Source: Planctomycetota bacterium (GTDB taxonomy: Bacteria; Planctomycetota; Phycisphaerae; Phycisphaerales; Phycisphaeraceae). Taken from it: DNA of 51,197 nt. The position numbers were made by a program, and so were the translations under genes. This document shows, piece by piece, positions 10,668 to 18,872 of this stretch; the first letter of the stretch is position 1; the number at the start of each line of letters is the position of its first letter. The stretch spans positions 1-51,197 of the forward strand of contig JAJRXX010000008.1 of the NCBI GenBank assembly GCA_024276075.1. Direction: 5' to 3'. The notes under the pieces were generated by a model. It searched no databases. It was not told the DNA's origin and saw nothing but the letters and a program-made list of their open reading frames with translations.

Positions 10668-10673
10668 TATGCT
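10668..10673 (+). promoter_or_regulatory. -10 box placing transcription start on ATG 10680
   Basis: TATGCT ends exactly six bases before ATG 10680, so the transcript would begin at the A of the start codon. No clear -35. See the leaderless-mRNA finding. Confidence 0.45.
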
Positions 10674-10679
10674 ATGGGT

Positions 10680-11312
10680 ATGGATATCGACGAGCGGATA
10701 GCTCAGTGGGAAAAGATGACTCAGGAAGCGCCGGACGATATGTCCTGGTTTAGCTTGGGTACCGCATACAAGGATGCCAAGCGGTATACCGACGCGGACG
10801 TTGCGCTGGCGAAGGCGATTGAGCTCAATCCCGGGATGTCACGGGCTTATCAACTGCGAGGGCAGGTGTTGATTGAGCTGGGGCGTGAGGACGAGGCGGC
10901 GCAGCTATTGGAGAAGGGGTACGGCATCGCGGCACAGCGAGGCGATGTAATGCCACAGAAGGCGATGGGCTCGCTCTTAGAAAAGCTGGGCAGACCTGTC
11001 CCCGAAATAGAGGGGTCAGCACCCATTTCGGCACCCGAGCCGACCGCTAACACCGTGCTCGACCGGCGGACGGGGCAGCTTGGCACGCGCATGACGGACC
11101 CGCCGATGCGAGGGCCACTGGGTCAGTATATTTACGATAATTACAGCTTAGAGACCTGGCGCCAGTGGATCGGACAGGGCACCAAGGTCATCAATGAACT
11201 GCGTCTGGACTTCTCGAACGAGCAGCACCAGGAGGTATACGATCAGCAGATGAAAGAGTGGCTTGGGATCAGCGACGAAGAGGTGCGAGCGTACGAGCAT
11301 CAGCATTCGTAG
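10680..11312 (+). CDS. TPR protein fused to a YggX-like Fe(II)-trafficking domain
   Basis: 210 residues. Residues about 1-105 form TPR-like helices (WFSLGTAYKDAKRYTDADVALAKAIELNPGM is split over two repeats). A linker leads to a C-terminal segment (about 140-205) that follows the YggX pattern: PLGQYIYDNYSLETWRQW, then TKVINELRLDFSNEQHQEVY and QQMKEWL, matching YggX landmarks (G-x-x-I-Y, W-x-x-W, INE, L, EH, M). YggX protects iron-sulphur proteins and resists superoxide in gamma-proteobacteria; its N-terminal Cys is not seen here. The ATG at 10680 is preferred over 10674 because of the -10 spacing. A similar TPR start is found in the next gene. Role inferred, not shown. Confidence 0.7.
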   Translation: MDIDERIAQWEKMTQEAPDDMSWFSLGTAYKDAKRYTDADVALAKAIELNPGMSRAYQLRGQVLIELGREDEAAQLLEKGYGIAAQRGDVMPQKAMGSLLEKLGRPVPEIEGSAPISAPEPTANTVLDRRTGQLGTRMTDPPMRGPLGQYIYDNYSLETWRQWIGQGTKVINELRLDFSNEQHQEVYDQQMKEWLGISDEEVRAYEHQHS

Positions 11313-11432
11313 CTGCGAGGGAGCGTTCGACGCCCCCCGCCCCCTCTCCGCTGAGCCTCGTGGCGAGGTCTGCTGGCCCGCTGCTGGGTGGGGGTCGATT
11401 GCCAAAGCGTGAAATTTGGCTATCTTGGTATT

Positions 11433-11465
11433 TTTACGCAATGTTTATGCAAGGTTTACGCAAGT
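11433..11465. promoter_or_regulatory. three 11-bp direct repeats upstream of the alpha-CTD gene
   Basis: TTTACGCAATG, TTTATGCAAGG and TTTACGCAAGT follow one another without gap, one helical turn apart, just upstream of a possible -10 (TATAGG, 11475-11480). The arrangement suggests an operator for cooperative binding. No known regulator motif is recognised. Confidence 0.5.
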
Positions 11466-11525
11466 CTGTACTGGTATAGGCGATAGAGAACACAATTCCG
11501 ACCCGGACCTGGAGCGATTGATTCG

Positions 11526-12467
11526 ATGAACGATTTTCCCACCGCTGTGCTCACTGACGACCACGAAATCCGCGACACCGAAACGGCGCAAAAGTACATC
11601 GCCAACGGGCTGAAGGCTGAGGAGGCTGGCGACCGTTTGGCGGCGATCGAAGCGTACGAAGCGGCCTACACCGCTGACCCCGATCACCCGGACGTGTCCT
11701 TCCGGCTGGCGTACAACCTGGACATGGTTGGCGAGGAGGACGAGGCGATGCACCTATACGAGCAGTGTGTGCAGCAGCCGCGTCCGCCGATCTCGGCGTT
11801 GCTGAATTTGGCTGTGCTGTACGAAGACCGAGGCCATTACGCGAAAGCTGAGCGGTGTGTGCGTCAGGTGCTAGCGACGGACCCCAACCACTCACGGGCC
11901 AGGCTCTATATTAAAGACATCCTCGCCAGCAAAGGCGCAACGGTGGTCGACGACGAAAAGGAGACGCGCACCGAGAAGCACGCTGCCATGATCGACACGC
12001 CTGTGACGGACTTCGACCTGACCGTGCGGACGCGCAACAGCCTGCGGAAGATGAATATCAGAACCTTGGGCGACCTGCTGCGTGTGACCGAGGCGGAGCT
12101 ACGGAGCTACAAGAACTTCGGGGATTCGAGCATTGACGAGATCAAGGCGATGCTCGCGCAGCGTGGCCTGCGTCTTGGCCAGGCGGTAGAAGAACAACGG
12201 TCGGCAGTGAAACGGGCTGTTTATGACCAGCTCAAAACGGCGGCGGGCTCGGATGACGAGATGTTCAACCGCGGCGTAAACGAATTGGACCTATCGGTGC
12301 GTGCCCGCAAAGCGCTGTCGCTATTGAATATCCAGACCATCGGCGACCTGTGCATGAGGACGGAGGCTGAACTGATGGGCGTCAAAAACTTCGGCATGAC
12401 CAGCTTGGTCGAGATCAAAGAGAAGATCACGAGCATGGGCTTGGCGCTGCGCACGCTCGAGCAATAG
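11526..12467 (+). CDS. TPR protein with two tandem RNA polymerase alpha C-terminal domains
   Basis: 313 residues; ATG with GGAG 11 nt upstream. Residues about 20-140 are TPR units (YIANGLKAEEAGDRLAAIEA; AKAERCVRQVLATDPNHSRA). Two copies of the alpha-CTD helix-hairpin-helix fold follow: about 165-215 (LTVRTRNSLRKMNIRTLGDL...KNFGDSSIDEIKAML) and about 255-308 (LSVRARKALSLLNIQTIGDL...KNFGMTSLVEIKEKI). Each has the canonical L-S-V-R-x-x-N/K-x-L and K-N-F-G-x-x-S motifs of RpoA, but there is no alpha N-terminal domain, so this is not RNA polymerase subunit alpha. It could bind UP-element DNA, polymerase or regulators. Direct repeats lie in its upstream region. Such proteins are known in planctomycetes as uncharacterised RpoA-C-domain proteins. 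Confidence 0.85.
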   Translation: MNDFPTAVLTDDHEIRDTETAQKYIANGLKAEEAGDRLAAIEAYEAAYTADPDHPDVSFRLAYNLDMVGEEDEAMHLYEQCVQQPRPPISALLNLAVLYEDRGHYAKAERCVRQVLATDPNHSRARLYIKDILASKGATVVDDEKETRTEKHAAMIDTPVTDFDLTVRTRNSLRKMNIRTLGDLLRVTEAELRSYKNFGDSSIDEIKAMLAQRGLRLGQAVEEQRSAVKRAVYDQLKTAAGSDDEMFNRGVNELDLSVRARKALSLLNIQTIGDLCMRTEAELMGVKNFGMTSLVEIKEKITSMGLALRTLEQ

Positions 12468-12507
12468 CTGAGAGAATGCCTCACGTAAATCACGCGGCTA
12501 GATTGGT

Positions 12508-12715
12508 GCCATGCATTGCAATGTGTGGGCTTTGTGATGCGCTAGGGCAAAACCAACCGGAGTGGTCCGCACAGCGGACCCTACACGGGTTTAGCACGCG
12601 CACACGGGTTGCAAAAGCAACCCGTGCCACCCGACGGTCCCCGATGAATCACCGGGGGCTAAATAAGATACATGGGGAGAGGTAGTGGCCCACGTATTGG
12701 GATGCGTGGGCTTCG
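12508..12715. repeat. intergenic repeat cluster (B-D-G-B units)
   Basis: A diverged unit B (12508-12533), unit D hairpin GGTCCGC-aca-GCGGACC followed by CTAC (12564-12584), unit G hairpin CACGGGTTGC-aaaa-GCAACCCGTG followed by CCAC (12603-12630), and another unit B (12688-12715). Read on the minus strand, D has the head GTAG and G the head GTGG. The cluster fills the convergent space between two genes. Confidence 0.7.
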
Positions 12716-12724
12716 ATCATGATT

Positions 12725-13495
12725 TCAAGCCAACCCGCTGCACGCTTGTGCGGAGCGGATGTTTTCTTGGATGTGTTTAAGGTTTAGCCCGCCGACGACG
12801 ACGCTGGCGACGGCTGGATCACCAAGCACGAAACGGATCGCGGGGTCGGGGTCAAGGCTACCCGACCCGAGGCCTTTTTTTACGATGACACCGACGCCTT
12901 GGGCTGCGGCTTGTGCGATGACCTGTGCGTGTGAACGGTCATCGAGGTGGTACTCGACCATGACGGCGTCTGCCCAGGGTAGTGCTGCGAGTGCGCCCTG
13001 GGGTGTTTTGCCCGACATGCCGATCGCACGGATTAAACCTTCGTCTCGCAGTGATTGGAGGGTGGGGACGACGTCGGTTTGGGTGAGTATTTTTTGATCG
13101 CTGCCGTCTGAGTGGATGAAGACGATGTCGAGCACGTCGGTGCGTAGCCTCAAGAGGCTGTGCTGGACGCTGGTGCGTATGGCGTGAGTTGAAAAGTCGT
13201 AGCGTGACTGCTGGTTGTCATAGGTTTCGCCGACCTTGGTCGATAGGACGAAGTCATTACGGCGGTGAGATATGGCGACACCGATGCGCTCTTCGCTGAG
13301 CCCGTAGGCTGGGGCGGTGTCGATGAGGTTTATACCCAAATCGAGTACGGCGTTTAGGAGGCGATGGGCCTGGTCTTCGTCGGGCAGGTCGTAGGCACTT
13401 GGGTACTTGATGCCGGTGTTGCGCCCGATCTTGAAAGCGCCGTACCCGATGGTGCTAACGGCCAATCCTGTGTGTCCCAGTGGTCTTAGCTCCAT
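12725..13495 (-). CDS. aldo/keto reductase family oxidoreductase
   Basis: 256 residues; NAD(P)H-dependent carbonyl/sugar oxidoreductase of the AKR superfamily, cytoplasmic. It starts [21 protein letters not shown], the usual N-terminus of the family. The catalytic tetrad is visible as Asp and Tyr in [10 protein letters not shown], Lys in LSTKVG and His in FIHSDG. The C-terminal [15 protein letters not shown] corresponds to the cofactor-binding G-x-x-x-x-x-Q/N-x-x-E/N region. ATG at 13495 overlaps the preceding oxidoreductase gene by 10 nt and has GGGAGA upstream; ATG 13513 and 13543 are in frame but would add non-family residues. Substrate unknown; translational coupling to the FAD enzyme suggests a shared pathway. 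Confidence 0.85.
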   Translation of the reverse strand: MELRPLGHTGLAVSTIGYGAFKIGRNTGIKYPSAYDLPDEDQAHRLLNAVLDLGINLIDTAPAYGLSEERIGVAISHRRNDFVLSTKVGETYDNQQSRYDFSTHAIRTSVQHSLLRLRTDVLDIVFIHSDGSDQKILTQTDVVPTLQSLRDEGLIRAIGMSGKTPQGALAALPWADAVMVEYHLDDRSHAQVIAQAAAQGVGVIVKKGLGSGSLDPDPAIRFVLGDPAVASVVVGGLNLKHIQENIRSAQACSGLA

Positions 13496-14691
13496 TGAGG
13501 ATCGGTCTCCCATGGTGGTCGTGCGACGGCGGGTCGTGGCCAATGGTCGGGGATCGTTGGGGTTATTGGCGCGTTTTGTTTCGCTGGTTTTAGTTGTTGG
13601 GCGATGTGCTGTGCCAGAACGGGTACCAGCGCGAGTTTGGTGGGCCAGGCTGTGATGACATTGCCCTGGGTCATGGTCTGTATGTCGTCTGGGCGGACCC
13701 CGCTATCGGTCGCTGCCTCCGCACGGTCTACACGGTAGGTTGCCCACTGTACGTGGTCCAGGTCGAGGGACCCCATGGTAGCGGCCAATTCTAACTTCAC
13801 GTGTGCAATGAGTTCTTGAGGGGTCATGTGCACGCCATCCTCGGCGACCTGCCCCCCGATCTGCCAAAGGGTTTGCCCGTGGGGGTCGGTGGTGGAAGTG
13901 ATTGTGACACGAGTCTTGGAGCCGTCGACGCAGTGGCCTTGGAATGGAGGAAGGTTTCCGCGTGCCACGGTCATGTGTAGCGGTCTGCGTTGCATGGCTT
14001 GGGGCGAAAGACCGACCATCTGTCTTAGCTGAGCGTTGCCCTGGCCGGCGGTGAAAATGACGGTGATTGGCTGTAGCTCTAAGACTTGGTTGGTATCGGG
14101 ATTTTTTAGTTTGATCGCACGCACCACGCCGGGGCTGTCGGTGTGGAATGTTAGTCCGTGTTCACAATCGATCTTGATGATGCGGTCGTGGTGACGAGCG
14201 GCTAGGTCGGCGATAAGAGTGGTTGGGTCGATAACCGGCTCGTCTAGCCTATATACCGCGCCCTTGCAATTTGTCAGTGGCGTGGGTCTCTGATCGGGGG
14301 TCAGTGCGATGGGCTTGATGGTAAGTAGGGACTTGGCGCCGAACATGCCGAAGCGTGATCCGATCGATTCGGTGTGCCAAAGATAAACGAAGGGCGAGCG
14401 GAGCTTGGTCGCGGCGAGTGCGGGCTGACGCTGGCTGTCTAGGCACTGTCGCCAAAGCGAGGGCATTTGTTTGATTGCCTGCGCTGATCGGGTGAATAGC
14501 CCCTTGAGGGTGTACTTTAGGCCGCCATGGATGATGCCTTGGGATGCGACGGTTTGACCGGCACCAAGTTCGTGAGCCTCGAGCAGTAGTGGGTTGTGAC
14601 CGGCGCGTATTAGCTCATCTAGTAGCCAAAGCCCCGCGGCACTCCCACCGAAGATCACAACGTTTGGTGATGCTGCTGCTTGGGTCTGCAT
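13486..14691 (-). CDS. FAD-dependent oxidoreductase (DAO family)
   Basis: 401 residues. It begins with a Rossmann dinucleotide fold [20 protein letters not shown] and an acidic end at LLLEAHELG, followed by [18 protein letters not shown], typical of glycerol-3-phosphate dehydrogenase/L-2-hydroxyglutarate oxidase-like DAO enzymes. [12 protein letters not shown] is the second FAD contact. ATG 14691 is chosen because the FAD motif then starts 10 residues in and GGAG lies about 11 nt upstream; the frame stays open to 14835 but that part has no family likeness. The glycine motif is GGSAAG instead of GxGxxG. Substrate not determinable. First gene of a coupled pair with the aldo/keto reductase. Confidence 0.78.
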   Translation of the reverse strand: MQTQAAASPNVVIFGGSAAGLWLLDELIRAGHNPLLLEAHELGAGQTVASQGIIHGGLKYTLKGLFTRSAQAIKQMPSLWRQCLDSQRQPALAATKLRSPFVYLWHTESIGSRFGMFGAKSLLTIKPIALTPDQRPTPLTNCKGAVYRLDEPVIDPTTLIADLAARHHDRIIKIDCEHGLTFHTDSPGVVRAIKLKNPDTNQVLELQPITVIFTAGQGNAQLRQMVGLSPQAMQRRPLHMTVARGNLPPFQGHCVDGSKTRVTITSTTDPHGQTLWQIGGQVAEDGVHMTPQELIAHVKLELAATMGSLDLDHVQWATYRVDRAEAATDSGVRPDDIQTMTQGNVITAWPTKLALVPVLAQHIAQQLKPAKQNAPITPTIPDHWPRPAVARPPWETDPQWS

Positions 14692-14830
14692 CAATCGGGT
14701 GCTCCGGGCTAAGAGTAGTTCAAGAATCTTAAGTGTAATGGGAATTGGATATTTTTCTAAGATGTGCGGCTGCGCCGCATGCATTGAAACACGGAAGTCC
14801 AAGGGTATGTGGTGTTCAGGTAGTCGAAGA

Positions 14831-14872
14831 CTCAACCCTCACCCCAACCCTCTCCCTGAAATGGAGAGGGGG
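14831..14872. repeat. CCTCTCCC...GGAGAGGG palindromic repeat (family H1)
   Basis: CTCAACCCTCACCCCAACCC followed by a CTCTCCCT-gaa-ATGGAGAG hairpin, a near copy of 2616-2657 and 26811-26850, in the gap downstream of the LysM gene. Confidence 0.6.
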
Positions 14873-14897
14873 AAGTATTTGTGCGGGCACGTGTGTG

Positions 14898-15824
14898 TCA
14901 GGGCAGGGGCAGGTGTTCGGGTGGGATTGTCAAGACCATGCCCGCTTGGAGGCGGTCGGGATCGGTGCCGATCGTCTCGCGGTTGGCGTCGAAGATGGCC
15001 CGCCAAAGACCGGGGTCTTTGTAGTAACGAGTGGCAATGGTGTAGAGCGATTCGCCGGGGCGGACGATGTGCGTGGGCGCGTCGCGTCCCGAGACGGCTA
15101 CCGCTTGTGGCTGTGGCGACAAGACGTCTTGCGGGTGCGGGAGCCTGATGGCTTGCCCGACACGGAGGCGTTTAGGATTTGCGAAAGGGTTGGCTGCGGC
15201 GATGTCGATCCAGTGCTCCGCCGAGCCGTAGAACCGGATCGCAATCGAGCTGAACGTGTCGCCTGATTCGATGATGTATTCACGGGGCTCGCGGGGCGCG
15301 TTTGCCTGGACCGGCGGAGACGCATGTACGTTTGCGCGGTGCCCCCGGACGAGCCGCTGCTGGGTATTAGCCTGGGGTGTAACGGGCGCGGTGTTTGTCA
15401 TGGCTACGGCGGGGGTCGTTGACGTGGGTGGGTCGTGCTGAACGATCGGGACGATGGGCTTGGTACGGGGAGCCTGCACGGCAACCGCTTGGCTGGGGGG
15501 TGGGGTCGTCGACTGTGCTGCGGGGTCGACTAAGGAGGCGGGAGTCGTGTTTTGATCGGTATTGGCTTGCGGCGAGGTGATAGGCTTGGGCGATTGGCTA
15601 GATTGATCCGCGGAATCGATGTGTGTGCGAACCCGGGACATCAGGTCGCCGATCCCCGACTGATGTGCTGTGTCGGATGTTGCTGAAACGTCGGAGCGGG
15701 GTGGTGCGGAGTCGCCAACAGATACAGCAGGACTTTGATCGTTTGATTGGATCGTGTGATAGGAGACGATACCGGCGATCAGGACCAGAGCCAACACGAT
15801 CGCAATCTTGTATGAACGGCTCAT
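14898..15824 (-). CDS. membrane-anchored protein with two LysM domains
   Basis: 308 residues; ATG with TTGGAGTT upstream. An N-terminal transmembrane anchor (YKIAIVLALVLIAGIVSY, about 5-22) is followed by about 160 residues of Pro/Thr/Gln-rich linker and two LysM modules: EYIIESGDTFSSIAIRFYGS...RVGQAIRLP and HIVRPGESLYTIATRYYKD...QAGMVLTIP. LysM binds N-acetylglucosamine-containing glycans, so the protein probably tethers the cytoplasmic membrane to the cell wall. No catalytic domain. A related three-LysM protein sits in the rsmH-ftsI cluster at 37252-38388, with the same architecture (anchor, disordered linker, C-terminal LysM). Confidence 0.85.
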   Translation of the reverse strand: MSRSYKIAIVLALVLIAGIVSYHTIQSNDQSPAVSVGDSAPPRSDVSATSDTAHQSGIGDLMSRVRTHIDSADQSSQSPKPITSPQANTDQNTTPASLVDPAAQSTTPPPSQAVAVQAPRTKPIVPIVQHDPPTSTTPAVAMTNTAPVTPQANTQQRLVRGHRANVHASPPVQANAPREPREYIIESGDTFSSIAIRFYGSAEHWIDIAAANPFANPKRLRVGQAIRLPHPQDVLSPQPQAVAVSGRDAPTHIVRPGESLYTIATRYYKDPGLWRAIFDANRETIGTDPDRLQAGMVLTIPPEHLPLP

Positions 15825-15925
15825 GCCCGAACTCCAAAAAAACTCGTCACCTGAGAAAGGGTGTGAATTGCCAGTTTAACACGGCCTAAAGTTCAAAGCT
15901 ATCAACGCGAATTCGGCGGCGTTTA

Positions 15926-16768
15926 ATGAGCGATTGGCTGCGTGGGTTGGCCCGTCTTAAACTAATGCGAATGGTAAAAGTATCTGTGGTCATCTGCTGT
16001 GCAAACGTGGCTGACACCCTTGCACAAGCGTGCATCTCGGCACGCTGGGCGGATGAATTGGTCGTGGTGGACTCGGGCTCAACGGACGAGACGGCGGCAA
16101 TCGCTAAAGAACACGCGGACCGGTACCTCGTCGAGCCATGGCGCGGGTACACGGGGCAAAAACGGTTCGGTGCTCAGCAGTGCAGGCACGACTGGGTCTT
16201 TGTCCTGGACGGCGACGAGGAGGTCTCCCCGCGGTTGGCTGAGCAGATACAGGGTCTGAGCGAGGGTCGGCTTGATGATTACGACGTGTTTATGGTGCGT
16301 CGGCGTAACTATGTGATGGGTAGGCCGGTGCGGGCGTGGTGGCCTGATTGGCAGTCGCGACTGATCCATCGGGGTCGGTGTGTTTGGCCTGAAGAGGCGT
16401 TGCACGAGGCGCGGCTGCCGTCGGAGCCGGGACGTTTGGGCAGGCTCGATGGGTGGATCGAGCACAAGCGGCACAGCGAGGCGGGGTTCGAGGATTACTT
16501 TAGCGGTAGCAGGCTCGACCGACGTCTGGTCATGGTCGCGAAGCAGATGCACGCCAAAGGCAAGCGGTGTCGGTGGTGGGATTTGCTGATACGACCTTGG
16601 GTGGCGTTCTGGAAATTTTACCTTTTCAAACGAGGTTTTCTGGATGGTTCGTTCGGATTATTAATCGCTCAGAAAGCGGCGGTGAGCGCGCAACTGAAAT
16701 ACGCAGCACTGTGGGCGGAGCAATCGCGTGGTGCTCAGGGACAAGACGAGTCGCGTCCGGAAGCGTAG
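15926..16768 (+). CDS. family 2 glycosyltransferase, WaaE/KdtX-like
   Basis: 280 residues. A GT-A fold is shown by VSVVICCANVADTL, the nucleotide-sugar loop ADELVVVDSGSTDET and the metal-binding motif VFVLDGDEEVSP (D-x-D-E). PWRGYTGQKRFGAQQC matches the WaaE/KdtX group that adds glucose to lipopolysaccharide core; exact acceptor unknown. A conserved WPDWQSRLIHR...LHE segment follows. The C-terminus has an amphipathic region typical of membrane association (RPWVAFWKFYLFKRGFLDG). The start is uncertain: ATG 15926, 15965 and 15971 are all in frame and none has a clear ribosome-binding site; family alignment favours 15965 or 15971. Followed by repeats, so probably monocistronic. Confidence 0.83.
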   Translation: MSDWLRGLARLKLMRMVKVSVVICCANVADTLAQACISARWADELVVVDSGSTDETAAIAKEHADRYLVEPWRGYTGQKRFGAQQCRHDWVFVLDGDEEVSPRLAEQIQGLSEGRLDDYDVFMVRRRNYVMGRPVRAWWPDWQSRLIHRGRCVWPEEALHEARLPSEPGRLGRLDGWIEHKRHSEAGFEDYFSGSRLDRRLVMVAKQMHAKGKRCRWWDLLIRPWVAFWKFYLFKRGFLDGSFGLLIAQKAAVSAQLKYAALWAEQSRGAQGQDESRPEA

Positions 16769-16791
16769 CGGCGCAAAGACAGCCCGTGACG

Positions 16792-16891
16792 CACGTGTTA
16801 CAAGCAACCCGTGCCACGCGAATGTACAACTCTGTCCGGGCAGGCCCGGACCTACGCGCTAACCCGGAACGGTCCGCACAGCGGACCCTAC
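16792..16891. repeat. intergenic repeat cluster (G-E-D units)
   Basis: A unit G copy ending GCAACCCGTGCCAC, unit E hairpin GTCCGGGC-ag-GCCCGGAC followed by CTAC (16834-16855), and unit D hairpin GGTCCGC-aca-GCGGACC followed by CTAC (16871-16891). All have CTAC or CCAC on the right, i.e. GTAG or GTGG heads on the opposite strand. Confidence 0.7.
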
Positions 16892-17176
16892 ACTTTTGAC
16901 GGTCACGGTGCTGAATGTGCGGGTCGCAGCGGTTGCTCACGAGATATTATGGTGTGCGTAACGATCCGGCGTAGGAATCCTTGACACCCCCCTTCGACAA
17001 ACCTACCTTTTATGCGCATCCACTGTATGCTTTGACCGTGTCGTAATCGCTTAAGTAAGTCGTTGTTGGGCCTACTCCCGCGTACCAGAGTATTACGACA
17101 ATATTTTCTGTGATTTGGTATTGCTGCTGGTTATCGACTTGAACCCGAATGGATGGGACACCCTGGAGGCCGACCC
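16892..17176. other. upstream region of the STAS-RsbW operon
   Basis: About 285 nt without a gene. A TTGACA at 16981-16986 with a weak TACCTT 17 nt later is one promoter candidate, TTGACC at 17032-17037 another; neither has a good -10. Nothing else recognisable. Confidence 0.3.
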
Positions 17177-17536
17177 GTGCCAAGTGAGGACTCACGATTA
17201 ATCGTCAACCGTGAAGGTGACGTGTACCACATCGGTTTTTTGGACCGGAATATTCTGGAGGAGGTTTATATCCAGGCGATCGCCACGGAGATCAACCGCG
17301 TCCTGGATGAAGCGGAGAACCCCAAGGTCGTGATTAACTTTGAAAACGTCGAGCACCTGTCCTCGGCTGTGCTGGGCACGCTGATTACGATCAATAACCG
17401 GATCAAGGAACAGAACGGTCAACTGAGGCTAGCGAATATCGATGCAAAGGTCTATGAGATTTTCTTGATTACGAAGCTGAATCAGATATTTCATATATAT
17501 GAAACGACGCAACAGGCAGTACAGAGCTTCAAGTGA
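17177..17536 (+). CDS. STAS-domain anti-sigma factor antagonist
   Basis: 119 residues. Small single STAS domain of the SpoIIAA/RsbV type: NREGDVYHIGFLDRNILEE, then KVVINFENVEHLSSAVLGTL, where the Ser pair occupies the place of the phosphorylated serine, then QLRLANIDAKVYEIF. GTG 17177 is chosen because TGGAGG lies 7 nt upstream; ATG 17153 would add eight non-family residues. Its stop overlaps the start of the downstream kinase gene by 4 nt (GTGA), as in RsbV-RsbW pairs. Expected to bind the kinase when unphosphorylated and so free its target. Confidence 0.86.
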   Translation: MPSEDSRLIVNREGDVYHIGFLDRNILEEVYIQAIATEINRVLDEAENPKVVINFENVEHLSSAVLGTLITINNRIKEQNGQLRLANIDAKVYEIFLITKLNQIFHIYETTQQAVQSFK

Positions 17537-18015
17537 CGGGGGAAACGCTAACGGACACCGTGACAGCGAGACCTGATATGCGACCACCGACGACAAAGCG
17601 GTTGGTCATTGCCAACAACCCCGACGAGGCGGCGAGGGTCCTTCAAGAGATGTTGGCGGACGTGCAGGCACGCGGCTACAGCGACGACGTGCTTTTCGCG
17701 ATCCGTTTATCCATGGACGAGGCTCTGAACAATGCTGTGCAACACGGCAACTGCGGCGACCCCGATAAGACCGTGATCGTCGAGTACACGATCTCAGACG
17801 ACAGCTTCAAGGCTTCGGTCACCGATGAAGGGTGCGGCTTTGTCCCCGACCGGGTACCTGACCCCACGTGTGATGAAAATCTGGATCGCCCGCGCGGGCG
17901 GGGGGTCATGCTCATGAAAGCGTATATGAGCGAGGTGAGCTTCAATGAGCGTGGTAACTGCGTCACACTCGTGAAGCACCGTCAGTGCAAGCTACCGATC
18001 CGTACCAAGCCATGA
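17533..18015 (+). CDS. RsbW/SpoIIAB-like serine kinase anti-sigma factor
   Basis: 160 residues; GHKL-type ATPase. The N box is DEALNNAVQHGN, the G1 box DEGCGF and the G2 region RGRGVMLMKAYMSEV. Starts at GTG in a 4-nt overlap with the STAS gene. Known members bind a sigma factor or another partner and phosphorylate the cognate STAS protein. No dedicated sigma factor lies next to the pair; the sigma-70 family gene at 32426 is 14 kb away, so the partner is unknown. The downstream gene (ybeY) is unrelated. Confidence 0.86.
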   Translation: MTGETLTDTVTARPDMRPPTTKRLVIANNPDEAARVLQEMLADVQARGYSDDVLFAIRLSMDEALNNAVQHGNCGDPDKTVIVEYTISDDSFKASVTDEGCGFVPDRVPDPTCDENLDRPRGRGVMLMKAYMSEVSFNERGNCVTLVKHRQCKLPIRTKP

Positions 18016-18161
18016 CCGCTGGGTATCAACGCGGGCCAGGGTGTCGGATCAAAAAACGGCGCCCGGATGCGGCGGGCTTGGTTATGGCAGCCCAATTGCA
18101 TACACTATTTCTAGATACTCGGATCGATCGTTTGTATCGAAGGGGATCGTTCGTTTTTCAT

Positions 18162-18869
18162 ATGGTTTCGTTTGGTGACACTTCAGACCCGGCAGTCAAG
18201 CCGCAGTCGAACCTCAGCGACAGCGGGCTTGGGGGTGACGGCTCCGGGGGCCGATCTGGTTTGGAAGGCTCGCCTCGCATCGAACTGAATATCGACGACG
18301 ATCCACAGGACGACCCGCTCATAGCTGAGTGGCTGGTGTCGCAGTTCACGCGGATCGTCGCGCTCGCCGGGGCTGGGAATGCGCAGCTTTCTATCGTGCT
18401 GGTCGGCGACGCGCGCATGGCGGAACTCCACGAAGAATATCTGAACGTTTCGGGCACGACGGATGTGCTGACGTTTGACCTGCGCGACGACCCCGCGGAG
18501 CCTGTAGAGGGTGAGGTGGTGATCTGTGTGGACGAGGCATCGCGTCAGGCTGCTGTGCGTGGCCACGAATTAAAGATGGAGTTGCTGCTCTATGCGGTGC
18601 ACGGGCTCTTGCACCTGATGGGCCACGACGACCACGACGCACAAGGGGCGGCGGCGATGCACCGGCGCGAAGACGAATTACTAACCCAAGCGGGCCTGGG
18701 TGCTGTGTATGAAGCGCATCGGGTTCACGGTATTGATGGGGCCATTGATCGGGCTGTAATGGTAAGCGACGATACTGGACCGTCGACTAGCGGCGGCGTC
18801 TCCCGGGCGCGGCTGAGCGATGGCGGTGAACCAGAGACACACAAAAAAACCGGGACGGATAAGAGCTAA
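18162..18869 (+). CDS. ybeY: endoribonuclease YbeY (16S rRNA maturation factor)
   Basis: Single-strand metallo-endoribonuclease acting in 16S rRNA 3' processing and ribosome quality control. 235 residues from ATG 18162. The core has LSIVLVGDARMAELHEEYL, TTDVLTFDLRD, GEVVICVDEA and the zinc motif HGLLHLMGHDDH (His3). The start is uncertain: ATG 18012 would give a 4-nt ATGA overlap with the kinase gene but adds 50 residues of non-family sequence; 18162 was preferred because the added segment looks intergenic. There is an acidic/Ser-rich N-terminal extension and a C-terminal tail of about 45 residues beyond the usual length. Confidence 0.86.
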   Translation: MVSFGDTSDPAVKPQSNLSDSGLGGDGSGGRSGLEGSPRIELNIDDDPQDDPLIAEWLVSQFTRIVALAGAGNAQLSIVLVGDARMAELHEEYLNVSGTTDVLTFDLRDDPAEPVEGEVVICVDEASRQAAVRGHELKMELLLYAVHGLLHLMGHDDHDAQGAAAMHRREDELLTQAGLGAVYEAHRVHGIDGAIDRAVMVSDDTGPSTSGGVSRARLSDGGEPETHKKTGTDKS

Positions 18870-18872
18870 CCT

